A stretch of DNA of 64,000 bases, from positions 25,853,001-25,917,000 of the forward strand of contig NC_065575.1 in NCBI RefSeq assembly GCF_937616625.2. The letters are read 5' to 3'. The notes below the pieces were generated by a model. The model was given only the letters and a program-made list of their open reading frames with translations. It did no database searches and was not told the DNA's origin. Positions 1 through 12,180 of this stretch are shown piece after piece. The number at the start of each line of letters is the position of its first letter. Position 1 is the stretch's first letter. The translations under genes and the position numbers were made by a program. This stretch comes from Mercurialis annua. Lineage: Eukaryota; Streptophyta; Magnoliopsida; Malpighiales; Euphorbiaceae.

Positions 1-2067
1 TTTCGCGCACACTTTGTGTAATATAACCTAACCATGCTTAGGTAATCAGAACGATATGCTAAAGAGACCGGTGACACGACATATTAATCTAGCTTCATTT
101 TTCACGCACACTTTGCATAATACAATCTAACCATGCTTAGGTAATCCGAACGATGCGTTAAAGAGACTTGAGACAAGACATACTAATCTTGCGTTACTTT
201 ACACGCACACATTGCATAATATAATCTAACCATGCTTAGGTAATCGGAACGACGCGTTTGAGAGACTCATGACGCGAATAAGCATGGTAATCGAAAACGG
301 TGCATTAAAGAGACTTGAGACGCGACTTACAAATCGAGCGTCACTTTTCACGCACACTTTGCGTAATATAACCAAACCATGGTTAGGTAACGGACTGACA
401 CGTTAAAGAGACTTGAGACGCGACATACTAATCTAGTCACTTTTCACGCAAAATTTGCGTAATATAACCAACCCATACTTAGGTAATCGGAACGACGTGT
501 TAAAGAGACTGGTTACCCGACATACTAATCTAGCTTCCCTTTTCACGCAAACTTTGCCTAAAATAACCTAACCATGCTTAGGTAATATGAACGACGCGTT
601 AAAGAGACTTGAGACACGACATACTAATCTAGCGTTACTTTGCACGCGCACTTTGCGTAATATAACCTAACCATGCTTAGGTAATCGGATCGACGCGTTA
701 AATAGACTTGTGATGGGACATACTAATCTAGCCTCACTTTTAACGCATACTTTGCGTAATATAACCTAACCATTCTTAGGTAATCGAAACGACGCGTTAG
801 AGAGAATTGTGACCCGACATAAGCATGGTAATCGCAACGACGCGTTAAAGAGACTTGAGATGCGACACACTAATCTAGCGTCACTTTTCACGCACACATT
901 GCATAATATAGCCGAACCATGCTTAGGTAATCGGAACAATGCGTTAGAGAGGCTTGTGACGCGACATAAACATGGTAATTAAAACGACGCATTATAGAGA
1001 CTTGAGACGCGACATACTAATCTAATGTCACTTTTCAAGCACACTTTGCATAATATAACCTAACCATACTTAGGTAATTGGAACGACGCGTAAAAGAGAC
1101 TTGTGATACAACATAGTAATCTAGCGTCACTTTTCAAGTACACTTTGCATAATATAACCTAACCTTGTTTAGGTAATTGGAACGACGTGTTAAAGAGACT
1201 GGTGATGCGACATACTAATCTAGCTTCACTTTTCACGCACACTTTGCGTAATTTAATCTAACCATGCTTAGGTTATCCGAACGACGCGTTAAATAGTTTT
1301 CAGACGCGACATACTAATCTAGCGTTACTTTTCATGCACACTTTGCGTAATATAACCTAACCATGCTTAGGTAATCGGAATGACGCGTTTGAGAGTCTTG
1401 TGACGCGACATAAGCATGGTAATCGAAAACGATGCATTAAAGAGACTTGAGACGCGACATAAAAATCAAGCGTCACTTTTCACGCACACTTTGTGTAAGA
1501 TAACCTAACCATGCTTAGGTAATCGGACTGACACGTTAAGGAGACTTGAGAGGCGACATACTAATCTAGCGTCACTTTTCACGCACACTTTGCGTAATAT
1601 AACCTAACCATGCTTAGGTAATCTGAACTACGCGCTAAAGAGACTTGAGACCCGACATACTAATCTAGCGTTCCTTTGCATGCACACTTTGCGTAATATA
1701 ACCTAACCATGCCTAGGTAATCGGAATGACGCGTTTGAGAGACTTGTGACGCGACATAAGCATGGTAATCGAAAACGATGCATTAAAGAGACTTGAGACG
1801 CGACATACAAATCGGGCGTCACTTTTCACACACACTTTGCGTAATATAACCTAACCATGCTTAGGTAATCCGAACGACGCGTTAAAGAGACTTGAGATGC
1901 GACATACTAATCTAGCGTTACTTTGCACGCACACTTTGCGTAATATAACCTAACCATGCCTAGGTAATCGGAACGACGCGTTTGAGAGACTTGTGACGTG
2001 CATAAGCATGTAATCAAAACGACAGATTAAAAAGACTTGAGATGCGACATATTAATCTAGCGTCACT
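1..2067 (+). repeat. Higher-order repeat A, copy 1
   Basis: First copy of a higher-order unit. Distinctive variants recur in the same order about 2,067 bp later: a monomer with ACTTTGTGTA at 11 recurs at 2078, and one with ACTTTGCCTAAAATAACC at 551 recurs at 2619. The left edge is the window edge, so the true start of the unit is unknown. Confidence 0.8.
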
Positions 2068-4183
2068 TTTCACGCACACTTTGTGTATTATAACCTAACC
2101 ATGCTTAGGTAATCAGAACGATGTGCTAAAGAGACTGGTGACACGACATATTAATCTAGCTTCATTTTTCACGCACACTTTGCGTAATACAATCTAACCA
2201 TGCTTAGGTAATCCGAACGATGCATTAAAGAGACTTGAGACAAGACATACTAATCTAGCATTACTTTGCACGCACACATTGCATAATATAATCTAACCAT
2301 GCTTAGGTAATCGGAACGACGCGTTTGAGAGACTCATGACGCGACATAAGCATGGTAATCGAAAACGGTGCATTAAAGAGACTTGAGACGCGACTTACAA
2401 ATCGAGCGTCACTTTTCACGCACACTTTGCGTAATATAACCAAACCATGCTTAGGTAACGGACTGACACGTTAAAGAGACTTGAGACGCGACATACTAAT
2501 CTAGTCACTTTTCACGCAAAATTTGCGTAATATAACCAAACCATACTTAGGTAATCGGAACGACGTGTTAAAGAGACTGGTTACCCGACATACTAATCTA
2601 GCTTCCCTTTTCACGCAAACTTTGCCTAAAATAACCTAACCATGCTTAGGTAATATGAACGACGCGTTAAAGAGACTTGAGACACGACATACTAATCTAG
2701 CGTTACATTGCACGCACACTTTGCGTAATATAACCTAACCATGCCTAGGTAATCAGAACGGCGCGTTTGAGAGACTTGTGACGCGACATAAGCATAATAA
2801 TTGAAAACGATGCATTAAAGAGACTTGAGACGCGACATACAAATTGAGCGTCACTTTTCACGCACACTTTGCGTAATATAACCTAACCATGCTTAGGTAA
2901 TCGGAACGACGCGTTAAAGAGACTTGTGATGGGACATACTAATCTAGCCTCACTTTTAATGCACACTTTGCGTAAGACAACCTAACCATTCTTAGGTAAT
3001 CGGAACGACGCGTTAGAGAGAATTGTGACCCGACATAAGCATGGTAATCGCAACGACGCGTTAAAGAGACTTGAGATGCGACATACTAATCTAGAGTCAC
3101 TTTTCACGCACACATTGCATAATATAGCCGAACCATGCTTAGGTAATCGTAACAATGCGTTAGAGAGGCTTGTTACGCGACATAAACATGGTAATTGAAA
3201 CGACGCATTATAGAGACTTGAGACGCGACATACTAATCTAATGTCACTTTTCAAGCACACTTTACATAATATAACCTAACCATACTTAGGTAATTGGAAC
3301 GACGCGTAAAAGAGACTTGTGATACGACATAGTAATCTAGCGTCACTTTTCAAGTACACTTTGCGTAATATAACCTAACCATGTTTAGGTAATCGGAACG
3401 ACGTGTTAAAGAGACTGGTGATGCGACATACTAATCTAGCTTCACTTTTCACGCACACTTTGCGTAATTTAATCTAACCATGCTTGGGTAATCCGAACGA
3501 CGCGTTAAATAGTTTTCAGACGCGACATACTAATCTAGCGTTACTTTGCATGCACACTTTCCGTAATATAACCTAACCATGCTTAGGTAATCGGAATGAC
3601 GCGACATAAGCATGGTAATCGAAAACGATGCATTAAAGAGACTTGAGACGCGACATAAAAATCAAGCGTCACTTTTCACGCACACTTTGTGTAAGATAAC
3701 CTAACCATGCTTAGGTAATCGGACTGACACGTTAAGGAGACTTGAGAGGCGACATACTAATCTAGCGTCACCTTTCACGCACACTTTGCGCAATATAACC
3801 TAACCATGCTTAGGTAATCTAAACTACGCGCTAAAGAGACTTGAGACCCGACATACTAATCTTGCGTTCCTTTGCATGCACACTTTGCGTAATATAACCT
3901 AACCATGCCTAAGTAATCGGAACGACGCGTTTGAGAGACTTGTGACGCGACATAAGCATGGTAATCGAAAACGATGCATTAAAGAGACTTGAGACGCGAC
4001 ATACAAATCGAGCGTCACTTTTCACACACACTTTGCGTAATATAACCTAACCATGCTTAGGTAATCTGAACGACACGTTAAAGTGACTTGAGACGCGACA
4101 TACTAATCTAGCGTCACTTTTCACGCACACTTTGCCTAATATAACTTAACCATGCTTAGGTAATCGGAACGACGTGTTAAAGA
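2068..4183 (+). repeat. Higher-order repeat A, copy 2
   Basis: Second copy of the same unit. The offset to copy 1 is 2,067-2,068 bp in the first part but 2,216 bp further on (CAAGTA at 1135 versus 3351). Copy 2 therefore carries about 148 bp more between roughly 2690 and 3000, which is one 147-bp composite unit. A later loss of about 22 bp near 3600 removes part of a monomer. The copy ends at the inversion junction near 4184. Confidence 0.75.
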
Positions 4184-4210
4184 GACTGGTGACTCGATCT
4201 TTAACACGTC
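4171..4210. repeat. Palindromic inversion junction, S1/S2
   Basis: The satellite switches orientation here. The arms GACGTGTTAAAGA (4171-4183) and TCTTTAACACGTC (4198-4210) are perfect reverse complements around a 14-bp spacer. The symmetry extends outward through GGAAC/GTTCC and, with one mismatch, into the flanking monomers. Confidence 0.85.
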
Positions 4211-6973
4211 GTTCCAATTACCTAAGTATGGTTAGGTTACATTACGCAAAGTGTGCGTGAAAAGTGACGCTCGAATTGTATGTCGCGTCTCAAGTCTCTT
4301 TAATGCATCGTTTTCGATTACCATGCGTATGTCGCATCATAAATCTCTCAAACACGTCGTTCCGATTACCTAAGCATAGTTAGATTATATTACACAAAGT
4401 GTGCGTGCAAAGTAACAATGGATTAGTATGTCGCGTCTCAAGTCTCTTTAACGAATTGTTCGGATTACCTAAGCATGGTTAGGTTATATTACGCAAAGTG
4501 TGCGTGAAAAGTGAAACTAGATTAGTATGTCACGTCACCAGTCTCTTTAACACGTCGTTCCGTTTACCAAAGCATGGTTAGGTTATAGTACGTAAAATGT
4601 GCGAGAAAAGTGACGCTAGATTAATATGTCGTGTCTCTAGATTAGTATGTCGTGTCACAAATCTCTTTAACGTGTCGTTCCGATTACCTAAGCATGGTAA
4701 GTGTCCATGAAAAGTGATGCTAGATTATAATGTCGCGTCTCAAGTCTCTTTAATGCTTCGTTTCAATTACCATGCTTATGTCGCGTCACAAGTTTCTCTA
4801 ACGCGTCGTTCCGATTACCTAAGCATGGTTAGGTTATATTACGCAAAGTGTGCGTGAAAAGTGACGCTTGATTAGAATGTCGCGTCTCAAGTCTCTTTAA
4901 CGCGTCGTTCTAAATACCTATGCATGGTTAGGTTATATTACGCAAAGTTTGCGTGAAATGTAACGCTAGATTAGTATGTCGTGTCTTAAGTCACTCAAGC
5001 GCGTCGTTCCGATTACCTAAGCATGGTTAGGTTATATTAAGGAAAGTGTGCGTTAAAAGTGATGCTAGATTACTATGTCGCATCACAAGTCTTTTTAACG
5101 CGTCAATCCGATTACTTAAGTATGGTTAGGTTATATTACACAAAGTGTGCTTGAAACATGATGTTAGATTAGTATGTCGCGACTTTAGTCTATGATGCGT
5201 CGTTTCGATTACCATGTTTATGCCGCATCACAAGTCTCTCTAACGCGTCGTTCCGATTACCTAAGCATGGTAGGCTATATTATGCAATGTATGCGTGAAA
5301 AGTGACGCTAGATTAGTATGTCGCGTCTCAAGTCTCTTTAACACGTCGTTTCGATTACCATGCTTATGTCGGGTCACAATTCTCTCTAACGCGTCGTTCC
5401 GATTACTTAAGAATGGTTAGGTTATATTACACAAAGTGTGCGTTAAAGGGACGCTAGATTAGTATGTCCCATCACAAGTCTCTTTAACGAGTTGATCCGA
5501 TTACCTAAGCATGGTTAGGTTATATTACGCAAAGTGTGCGTGAAAAGTGACGCTCGATTTGTATGTCGTGTCTCAAGTCTCTTTAATGCATCGTTTTCGA
5601 TTACCATGCTTATGTCACGTCACAAGTCTCTCAAACGCGTCGTTGCGATCACCTAGGCATGGTTAGGTTATATTACGCAAAGTGTGCGTTTAAAGTAACG
5701 CTAGATTAGTATGTCGCGTCTCAAGTCTCTTTAACGCGTCGTTCAGATTACCTAAGTATGGTTTGGTTATTTTACACAAATTGTGCGTGAAAAGTGAAGC
5801 TAGATTAGTATGTCGCGTAACCAGTCTCTTTAACACGTCGTTCCGATTACCTGAGCATTGTTAGGTTATATTACGCAAAGTGTGCGTGAAAAGTGACGCT
5901 AGATTAGTATGTCGTGTCTCAAGTCTCTTTAACGTGTCAGTCCGATTACCTAAGCATGGTTAGGTTTTATTACGCAAAGTGTGCTTGAAAAGTGACGCTC
6001 AATTTGTATGTCGCGTCTCAAGGCTCTTTAATGCATGGTTTTCGATTACCATGCTTATGTCGCGTCACAAGTCTCAAACGCGCCGTTCCGATTACCTAAG
6101 AATGGTTTGGTTTATATTAAGCAAAGTGTGCGTGCAAAGTAACGCTAGATTAGTATGCTTCTCAAGTCTCTTTAACGCGTCGTTCGGATTACCTAAGCAT
6201 GGTTAGGTTATATTACGCAAAGTGTGCGTAAAAAGTGAATCTAGATAGTATGTCGCGTCACCGGTCTCTTTAACACGTCGTTCCGATTACCTAAGCATGG
6301 TCAAGTTATATTACGCAAAGTGTGCGTGAAAAGTGACGCTAAATTAATATGTCGCGTCTCAAGTCTATTTAATGCATCGTTTCGACTACCATGCTTATGT
6401 CTCGTCACAAGTCTCTCTATTGCGTCGTGCCGATTACCTAAGCATGGTTAGGTTATATTACGCAAAGTGTGCGTGAAAAATGACGCTAGATTAGTATGTC
6501 ATGTCACAAGTCTCTTTATCGCATCGTTCCAATTATCTAAGCATGGTTAGATTATATTACGCAAAGTGTGCGTGAAAATTGACGCTAGATTAGTATGTCG
6601 CGTCTCAAGTCTCTGCAACGCGTCGTTCGCATTGCCTAAGCATGGTTAGGTTATATTACGCGAAGTGTGTGTCAAAAGTGACGCTAGATTAGTATATCGC
6701 GTCCCAAGTCTCGCTACCGCGTCGTTCCGATTACCTAAGCATGTTTAGTCTATATTACGCAATGTGTGCATGAAAGGTGACGCTAGATTAGTATGTCGCG
6801 TCTCAAGTCTATTTAACGCGTCGTTTCGTTTACCATGCTTATGTCATGTCACAATTCTCTCTAAAGTGTCTTTCTGATTACCTGAGAATGGTTAGGTTAT
6901 ATTACGCAAAGTGTACGTTAAAGGTGATGCTAGATTGGTATCTCGCGTCTCAACTCTCATTTACGCGTCGTTT
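4198..6973 (-). repeat. Satellite block S2, reverse orientation
   Basis: Same 99-bp monomer and 48-bp partial unit, reverse complemented (ACCTAAGCATGGTTAGG, CGCAAAGTGTGCGTGAAAAG). Variant order partly resembles the HOR A unit in inverted form, for example the ATTATGCAAT variants near 5280 and the CCATGTTTATG half unit near 5210. Open frames such as 5979-6206 are repeat sequence. No gene seen. Confidence 0.93.
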
Positions 6974-6992
6974 TGATATCGAAACGACGCGT
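6963..6992. repeat. Palindromic inversion junction, S2/S3
   Basis: ACGCGTCGTTT (6963-6973) and AAACGACGCGT (6982-6992) are perfect inverted arms around TGATATCG, which itself contains the palindrome GATATC. Orientation flips from reverse to forward at this centre, so the junction is a nearly perfect 30-bp palindrome. Confidence 0.85.
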
Positions 6993-9540
6993 TATAGAGA
7001 CTTGAGACGCGACATACTAATCTAGCGTCACTTTTCACGCTCACTTTGCATAATATAACCTAACCATGCTTAGGTAATCTAAACGACGCATTAAAAAGAC
7101 TTGAGACGCGACATACTAATCTATTGTCACTTTTTATGCACACTTTGCATAAAATAACCTAACCATGCTTGGGTAATCGGAACGACGCATGAAAAAGACT
7201 TGAGACACGACATACTAATCTAGCATCACTTTTTCCGCACTCTTTATGCAATTTAACCTAACCATGCTCAGGTAATCGGAACGACGCGTTTCAAAGACTT
7301 GAGAAGCGACATACTGATCTATTGCACTTTTCACGCACATTTTGCATAGTAAAAACTAACCATGCTTAGGTAATTGGAACGATGCGTTAGAGATACTTGT
7401 GACGCGAAATAGTAATGAAACGACGCCTTAAAGAGACTTTAGACGGTAATTACTAATCTACCGTCACTTTTTACGCACACTTTACGCAATATAACCTAAC
7501 CATGATTATTAGGTAATTGGACCGACGCGTTAAAGAGACTTGAGATGCAACATACTAATCTAGCGTCACTTTTCACGCACACTTTGTGTAATATAACCTA
7601 ACCATGCTTAGGTGTTCGGAACGACACGTTAAAGAGACTTGTGACGCGACATAAGCATAGTAATCAAAACGACGCGTAAAAGAGACTTGAAACACGACAT
7701 ACTAGTCCATCTTCACTTTTTACGCACACTTTGCGTAATATAACCTAATGATGCTTAGGTAATCGGAACGACGCGTTAATGAGACTTGAGACGCGACATA
7801 CTAATCTAGCGTCACTTTTTACGCACGCTTTGCATAATATAACCTAACCATTCTTGGGTAATCGGAACAACGTGTTAAAGAGACTTGCGACGCAGCATAG
7901 TAATCTAGCGTCACTTTTAAAGCACACTTTTATATAATCAAACCATGCTTAGGTAATCGGGACGTCGCATTAGAGAGACTTGTGACGCGACATAAGCATG
8001 GTATTCGAAAGAACGGGTTATAGACACTTGAGACGCGACATACTAATCTAGCGTCACTTTTCACGAACACTTTGCATAATATAACCTAACCATGCTTAGG
8101 TAATTGAAACGACGCGTTAAAGAGACATGAGACGCGACATACTCTATTGTCACTTTTAACGCACACTTTGCGTAATATATCCTAACCATGCTTAGGTAAT
8201 CGGAACGACACGTTAAAAAGACTTGAGACACGACATACCAATCTAGCATCACTTTTTACGCACTCTTTGCGTAATTAACCTAACCATGCTTAAGGTAATC
8301 GGAACGACGCGTCAAAAATACTTGAGACGCGACATACTAATCTATTTCACTTATCACGCACACTTTGCGTAGTATAAACTAACCATGCTTAGGTAATTAA
8401 AACGATGCGTTAGAGAGACTTGTGACGTGAAATAAGAATAGTAATGAAATAACGCCTTAAAGACACTTTACACGCGACATACTAATCTAGCGTCACTTTT
8501 TACGCACACTTTGCGCAATATAACATCCCCATGCTTCGGTGATCGGACTGACGCGTAATAGAGACATGAGATGCGACATAGTAATCTAGCGTCACTTTTC
8601 ACGCACACTTTGTGTAGTATAACCTAACCATGCTTAGGTCTTCGGAACGATGCGTTAAAGAGACTTATGACGCGACATAAGCATAGAAATTAAAACGGAG
8701 CGTTAAAGAGAGTTGAAATGCGACATACTAATCTAGCGTCACTTTTTACGCACACTTTGCGTAATATAACCTATGATGCTTTGATAATCAGAACGACGCG
8801 TTAAAAAGACTTGATACGCGACCTACTAATCTAGAGTCACATTTTACACACGCTTTGCATAATATAACCTAACCATGCTTAGATAATTGAAACGACGCGT
8901 TAAAGAGACTTGAGACGCGACAAACTAATCTAGCGTCACTTTTCACGCACAATTTGCGTAATATAACCTAACCATTCTTAAGTAATCAGAATGACGTGTT
9001 AGAGAGACTTGTGACGCGACATAAGCATGGTAATCGAAACGACGCGTTAAAGAGACTTGAGACGCGACATACTAATCTAGCGTCACTTTTCACGCACACT
9101 TTACGTAATTTATAACCTAACAATGCTTAGGTAATTTGAATGACACGTTAGAGAGACTTGTGACGCGACAGAAGCATGGTAATTGAAACGACGCTCTAAA
9201 GAGACTTAAGACGCGACATACTAATCTAGCATCACTTTTCACGCACACTTTACGTAATATAACCTAACCATGCTTACGTAATCGAAACGACGCGTTAAAG
9301 AGACTTGAAACGCGACAAACTAATCTAGCATCACTTTTCAAGCACTCTTTGCGTAATATAACCTAACCATGATTAGTTAATCGGAACAATGCATTAAAGA
9401 GACTTGATACGCAACATACAAATCTAGCGTCATTTTTCACGCACACTTTGCGTAATATAACCTAACCATGCTAAGGAAATCGGAACGACGCGTCAAAGTG
9501 ACTTATGAATCGACATAGTACTCTACCGTCAATTTTAATG

Positions 9541-10509
9541 GGCTAATAATCACACATGGCCCCTTAATTTTGGGGGTACGGGCGCTAAACCTCCTGATGT
9601 TTGAAAACGGGCGCTAAACCCCCTGATCTTTGTGGCGACGCTCACAAAAGCCCTTTTGCTCCAAATATGACGAAAATACCCCTGGCGCCGTTTTTTCAGT
9701 CAATTGTCATTCTTAAAAAAAATCTGACACTGTCATATCATCTGACACGTCAGAAATGTACCTTAAAAATTTCAAATACCCAAAATACCCCTAATTTAAT
9801 TTAGAAAAAGACAAAAAAAAAATTAACTCAATCTAATCTAATCCAATGAATTAACCCAGCAACTAACCCGACCACTACCCCTACCCGACCACCCGACCAC
9901 TGCCGGAAATTTTCCGGTCATATTCTCCGATCCGAAGATGACCGGAAAATTTTCCGGTCATCGAAAATGCTGATATGTTCCTCAGAGGAACAAATCCGAC
10001 GACCTGTTCCTGTGATGAACAGATCTGCAGATCTGTTCTGATCTGTTCCTCAGGGAACAGATCCGCGCGATCTGTTCCCTGAGGAACGGATCAGATGATG
10101 ACCGGAAATTTTTCGGTCATCTTCAAATCGGAGAAGATGACCGGAAAATTTTCCGGCGGTGGTTGGGTAGTTGTGGGTAGTGGTTCGATCGGCTATTGGG
10201 TTAGAGTAGTGGGTTAGGTTAGATTTGGTTTTTTTTGTCTTTTTCTAAATTAAATTAGGGGTATTTTGGGTGTTTTGAAAGTTTAAGGTATTTTGTGACG
10301 TGGCAGCTGACGTGGAGCCGTCAATTTTATTTTATTTTTCAATAGAAAATGTCAGTTGACAAGAAAAGACTGCGCCAGGGGTATTTTTGTCCAAAAGGGC
10401 TTTTGTGAGCGCCGCCACAAAGATCAGGGGGTTTAGCACACGTTTTAAAACATCAGGGGGTTTAACGCCCGTACCCCTAAAAGTCAGGGGCCATGGGTGA
10501 TTATTAGCC
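9541..10509. mobile_element. Foldback Mutator-like element, copy A
   Basis: Non-autonomous element of 969 bp flanked by the 9-bp direct repeat ATTTTAATG (9532-9540 and 10510-10518). Nine-base duplications are characteristic of Mutator-like transposons. The ends are inverted repeats starting GGCTAATAATCAC, and complementarity continues inward over most of the element. It includes CGGGCGCTAAACC blocks, CCAAAATACCCC/GGGGTATTTTGG and CCGGAAAATTTTCCGG, ending in a central hairpin at 10040-10092. No transposase is present. A 67-codon plus-strand frame (9601-9804) and a 63-codon minus-strand frame (10332-10523) lie within the arms and are not genes. Confidence 0.9.
10040..10092. repeat. Central hairpin of the foldback element
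   Basis: GATCTGTTCCTCAGGGAACA and, after CGCG, the near-complementary GATCTGTTCCCTGAGGAACG form an inverted repeat with about one mismatch. It is the apex of the whole-element palindrome. Equivalent hairpins occur in copies B and C. Confidence 0.8.
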
Positions 10510-12180
10510 ATTTTAATGCACACTTTGCATAAGATAACCTAACCATGATTAGGTAATCGGAACGACGCGTTAAAGAGACTTGTGACGCGACATAAGTATG
10601 CTAATCAAAACAACGCGATAAAGAGACTTTAGATGCTAGACATACTAGTCTAGCGTCACTTTTCACGCACACTTTGCGTAATATAACCTAACAATGCTTA
10701 GGTAATCGGAACGACGCGATAAAGAGATTTGTGACGCGACATAGTAATCTAGCTTCACTTTTAACGCACACTTTCCATAATATAAATTAACCATGCTTAG
10801 ATTATCAGAACGACGCGTTAGAGAGACTTGTCACGCGACATAAGCATGGTAATCGAAACGACGAGTTAAAGAGACTTGAGACGCGACATACTAATATAGA
10901 GTCACTTTTCCCGCACACTTTGCGTAATATAGTCTAACCATGCTTAGGTAATCGGAACGATGTGTTAAAGAAACTTGTGACGCGACATAGTAATCTAGCG
11001 TCACTTTTAACGCACACTTTGCGTAATATAACCTAACCATGCTTAGGTAATCGTAGCGACGCGTTAGAGAGACTTGTGATGTGACATAAGCATGGTAATC
11101 GGAACGACGGGTTAAAGACACTTGAGACGCGACATACTAATCTAGCGTCACTTTTCACGCTCACTTTGCATAATATAACCTAACCATGCTTAGGTAATCA
11201 AAATGACGCATTAAAAAGACTTGAGACGCGACATACTAATCTATTGTAACTTTTTATGCACACTTTGCATAAAATAACCTAACCATGCTTGGGTAATCGG
11301 AACGACGCGTGAAAGAGACTTGAGACACGACATACTAATCTAGCATCACTTTTTACGCACTCTTTATGCAATTTAACCTAACCATGCTCAGGTAATCGGA
11401 ACGACGCGTTTCAAAGACTTGAGAAGCGACATACTGATCTATTGCACTTTTCACGCACATTTTGCATAGTAAAAACTAACCATGCTTAGGTAATTGGAAC
11501 GATGCGTTAGATATACTTGTGACGCGAAATGGTAATGAAACGACGCCTTAAAGAGACTTTAGACGGTAATTACTAATCTACCGTCACTTTTTACGCACAC
11601 TTTACGCAATATAACCTAACCATGATTATTAGGTAATCGGACCGACGCGTTAAAGAGACATGAGATGCAACTTACTAATCTAGCGTCACTTTTCACGCAC
11701 ACTTTGTGTAATATAACCTAACCATGCTTAGGTGTTCGGAACGACACGTTAAAGAGACTTGTGACGCGACATAAGCATAGTAATCAAAACGACGCGTAAA
11801 AGAGACTTGAAACCGACATACTAGTCCAGCTTCACTTGTTACGCACACTTTGCGTAATATAACCTAATGATGCTTAGGTAATCGGAACGACGCGTTAATG
11901 AGACTTGAGACGCGACATACTAATCTTGCGTCACTTTTTACCAACGCTTTGCATAATATAAGCTAACCATTCTTGGATAATCGGAACGACGTGTTAAAGA
12001 GACTTGCGACGCGACATAGTAATCTAGCGTCCCTTTTAAAGCACACTTTTATATAATCTAACAATGCTTAGGTAATCGGGACGACGTATTAGAGAGACTT
12101 GTGACGCGACATAAGCATGGTATTCGAAAGAACTGGTTATAGACACTTGAGACACGACATACTAATCTAGCGTCACTTTT

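Larger units (their letters stand above)
1..4197 (+). repeat. Satellite block S1, 99-bp monomer, forward
   Basis: Tandem array of a roughly 99-bp monomer. Landmarks in order are CACGCACACTTTGCGTAATA, TAACCTAACCATGCTTAGG, TAATCGGAACGACGCGTT, AAGAGACTTGAGACGCG and ACATACTAATCTAGCGTCAC. Many monomers are followed by a 48-bp partial unit starting AAGCATGGTAATCGAAACG, giving a 147-bp composite. The consensus monomer holds nine CpG sites, and most differences between copies are C-to-T or G-to-A at those sites. The block consists of two copies of a higher-order unit. There is no gene in it; a 92-codon open frame on the minus strand at 2982-3260 is repeat sequence. The satellite family itself is not one I can name. 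Confidence 0.95.
9091..12180 (+). repeat. 3.09-kb tandem segment, copy A
   Basis: First of three near-identical direct copies of a 3,090-3,091-bp segment, each carrying the same Mutator-like insertion at the same place. It starts where CACGCACACTTTACG follows the shared stretch CGACATACTAATCTAGCGTC. Copy A differs from B and C at scattered single bases, mostly in its first 400 bp and inside the transposon. Confidence 0.9.

Noticed and set aside
1..4197. CRISPR-like regular repeats
   Set aside because: Monomers adjoin directly with no unique spacers, the unit is too long, and the context is a plant genome.
1..4197. Telomere-like CCTAACC/TTAGG in each monomer
   Set aside because: It occurs once per 99 bp inside an imperfect palindrome, never as consecutive 5-7-bp telomere units.
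9601..9804. 67-codon frame repeated three times (9601, 12691, 15782)
   Set aside because: It lies in the terminal inverted repeat of the foldback element, with its partner on the other strand; repetition comes from segment duplication.
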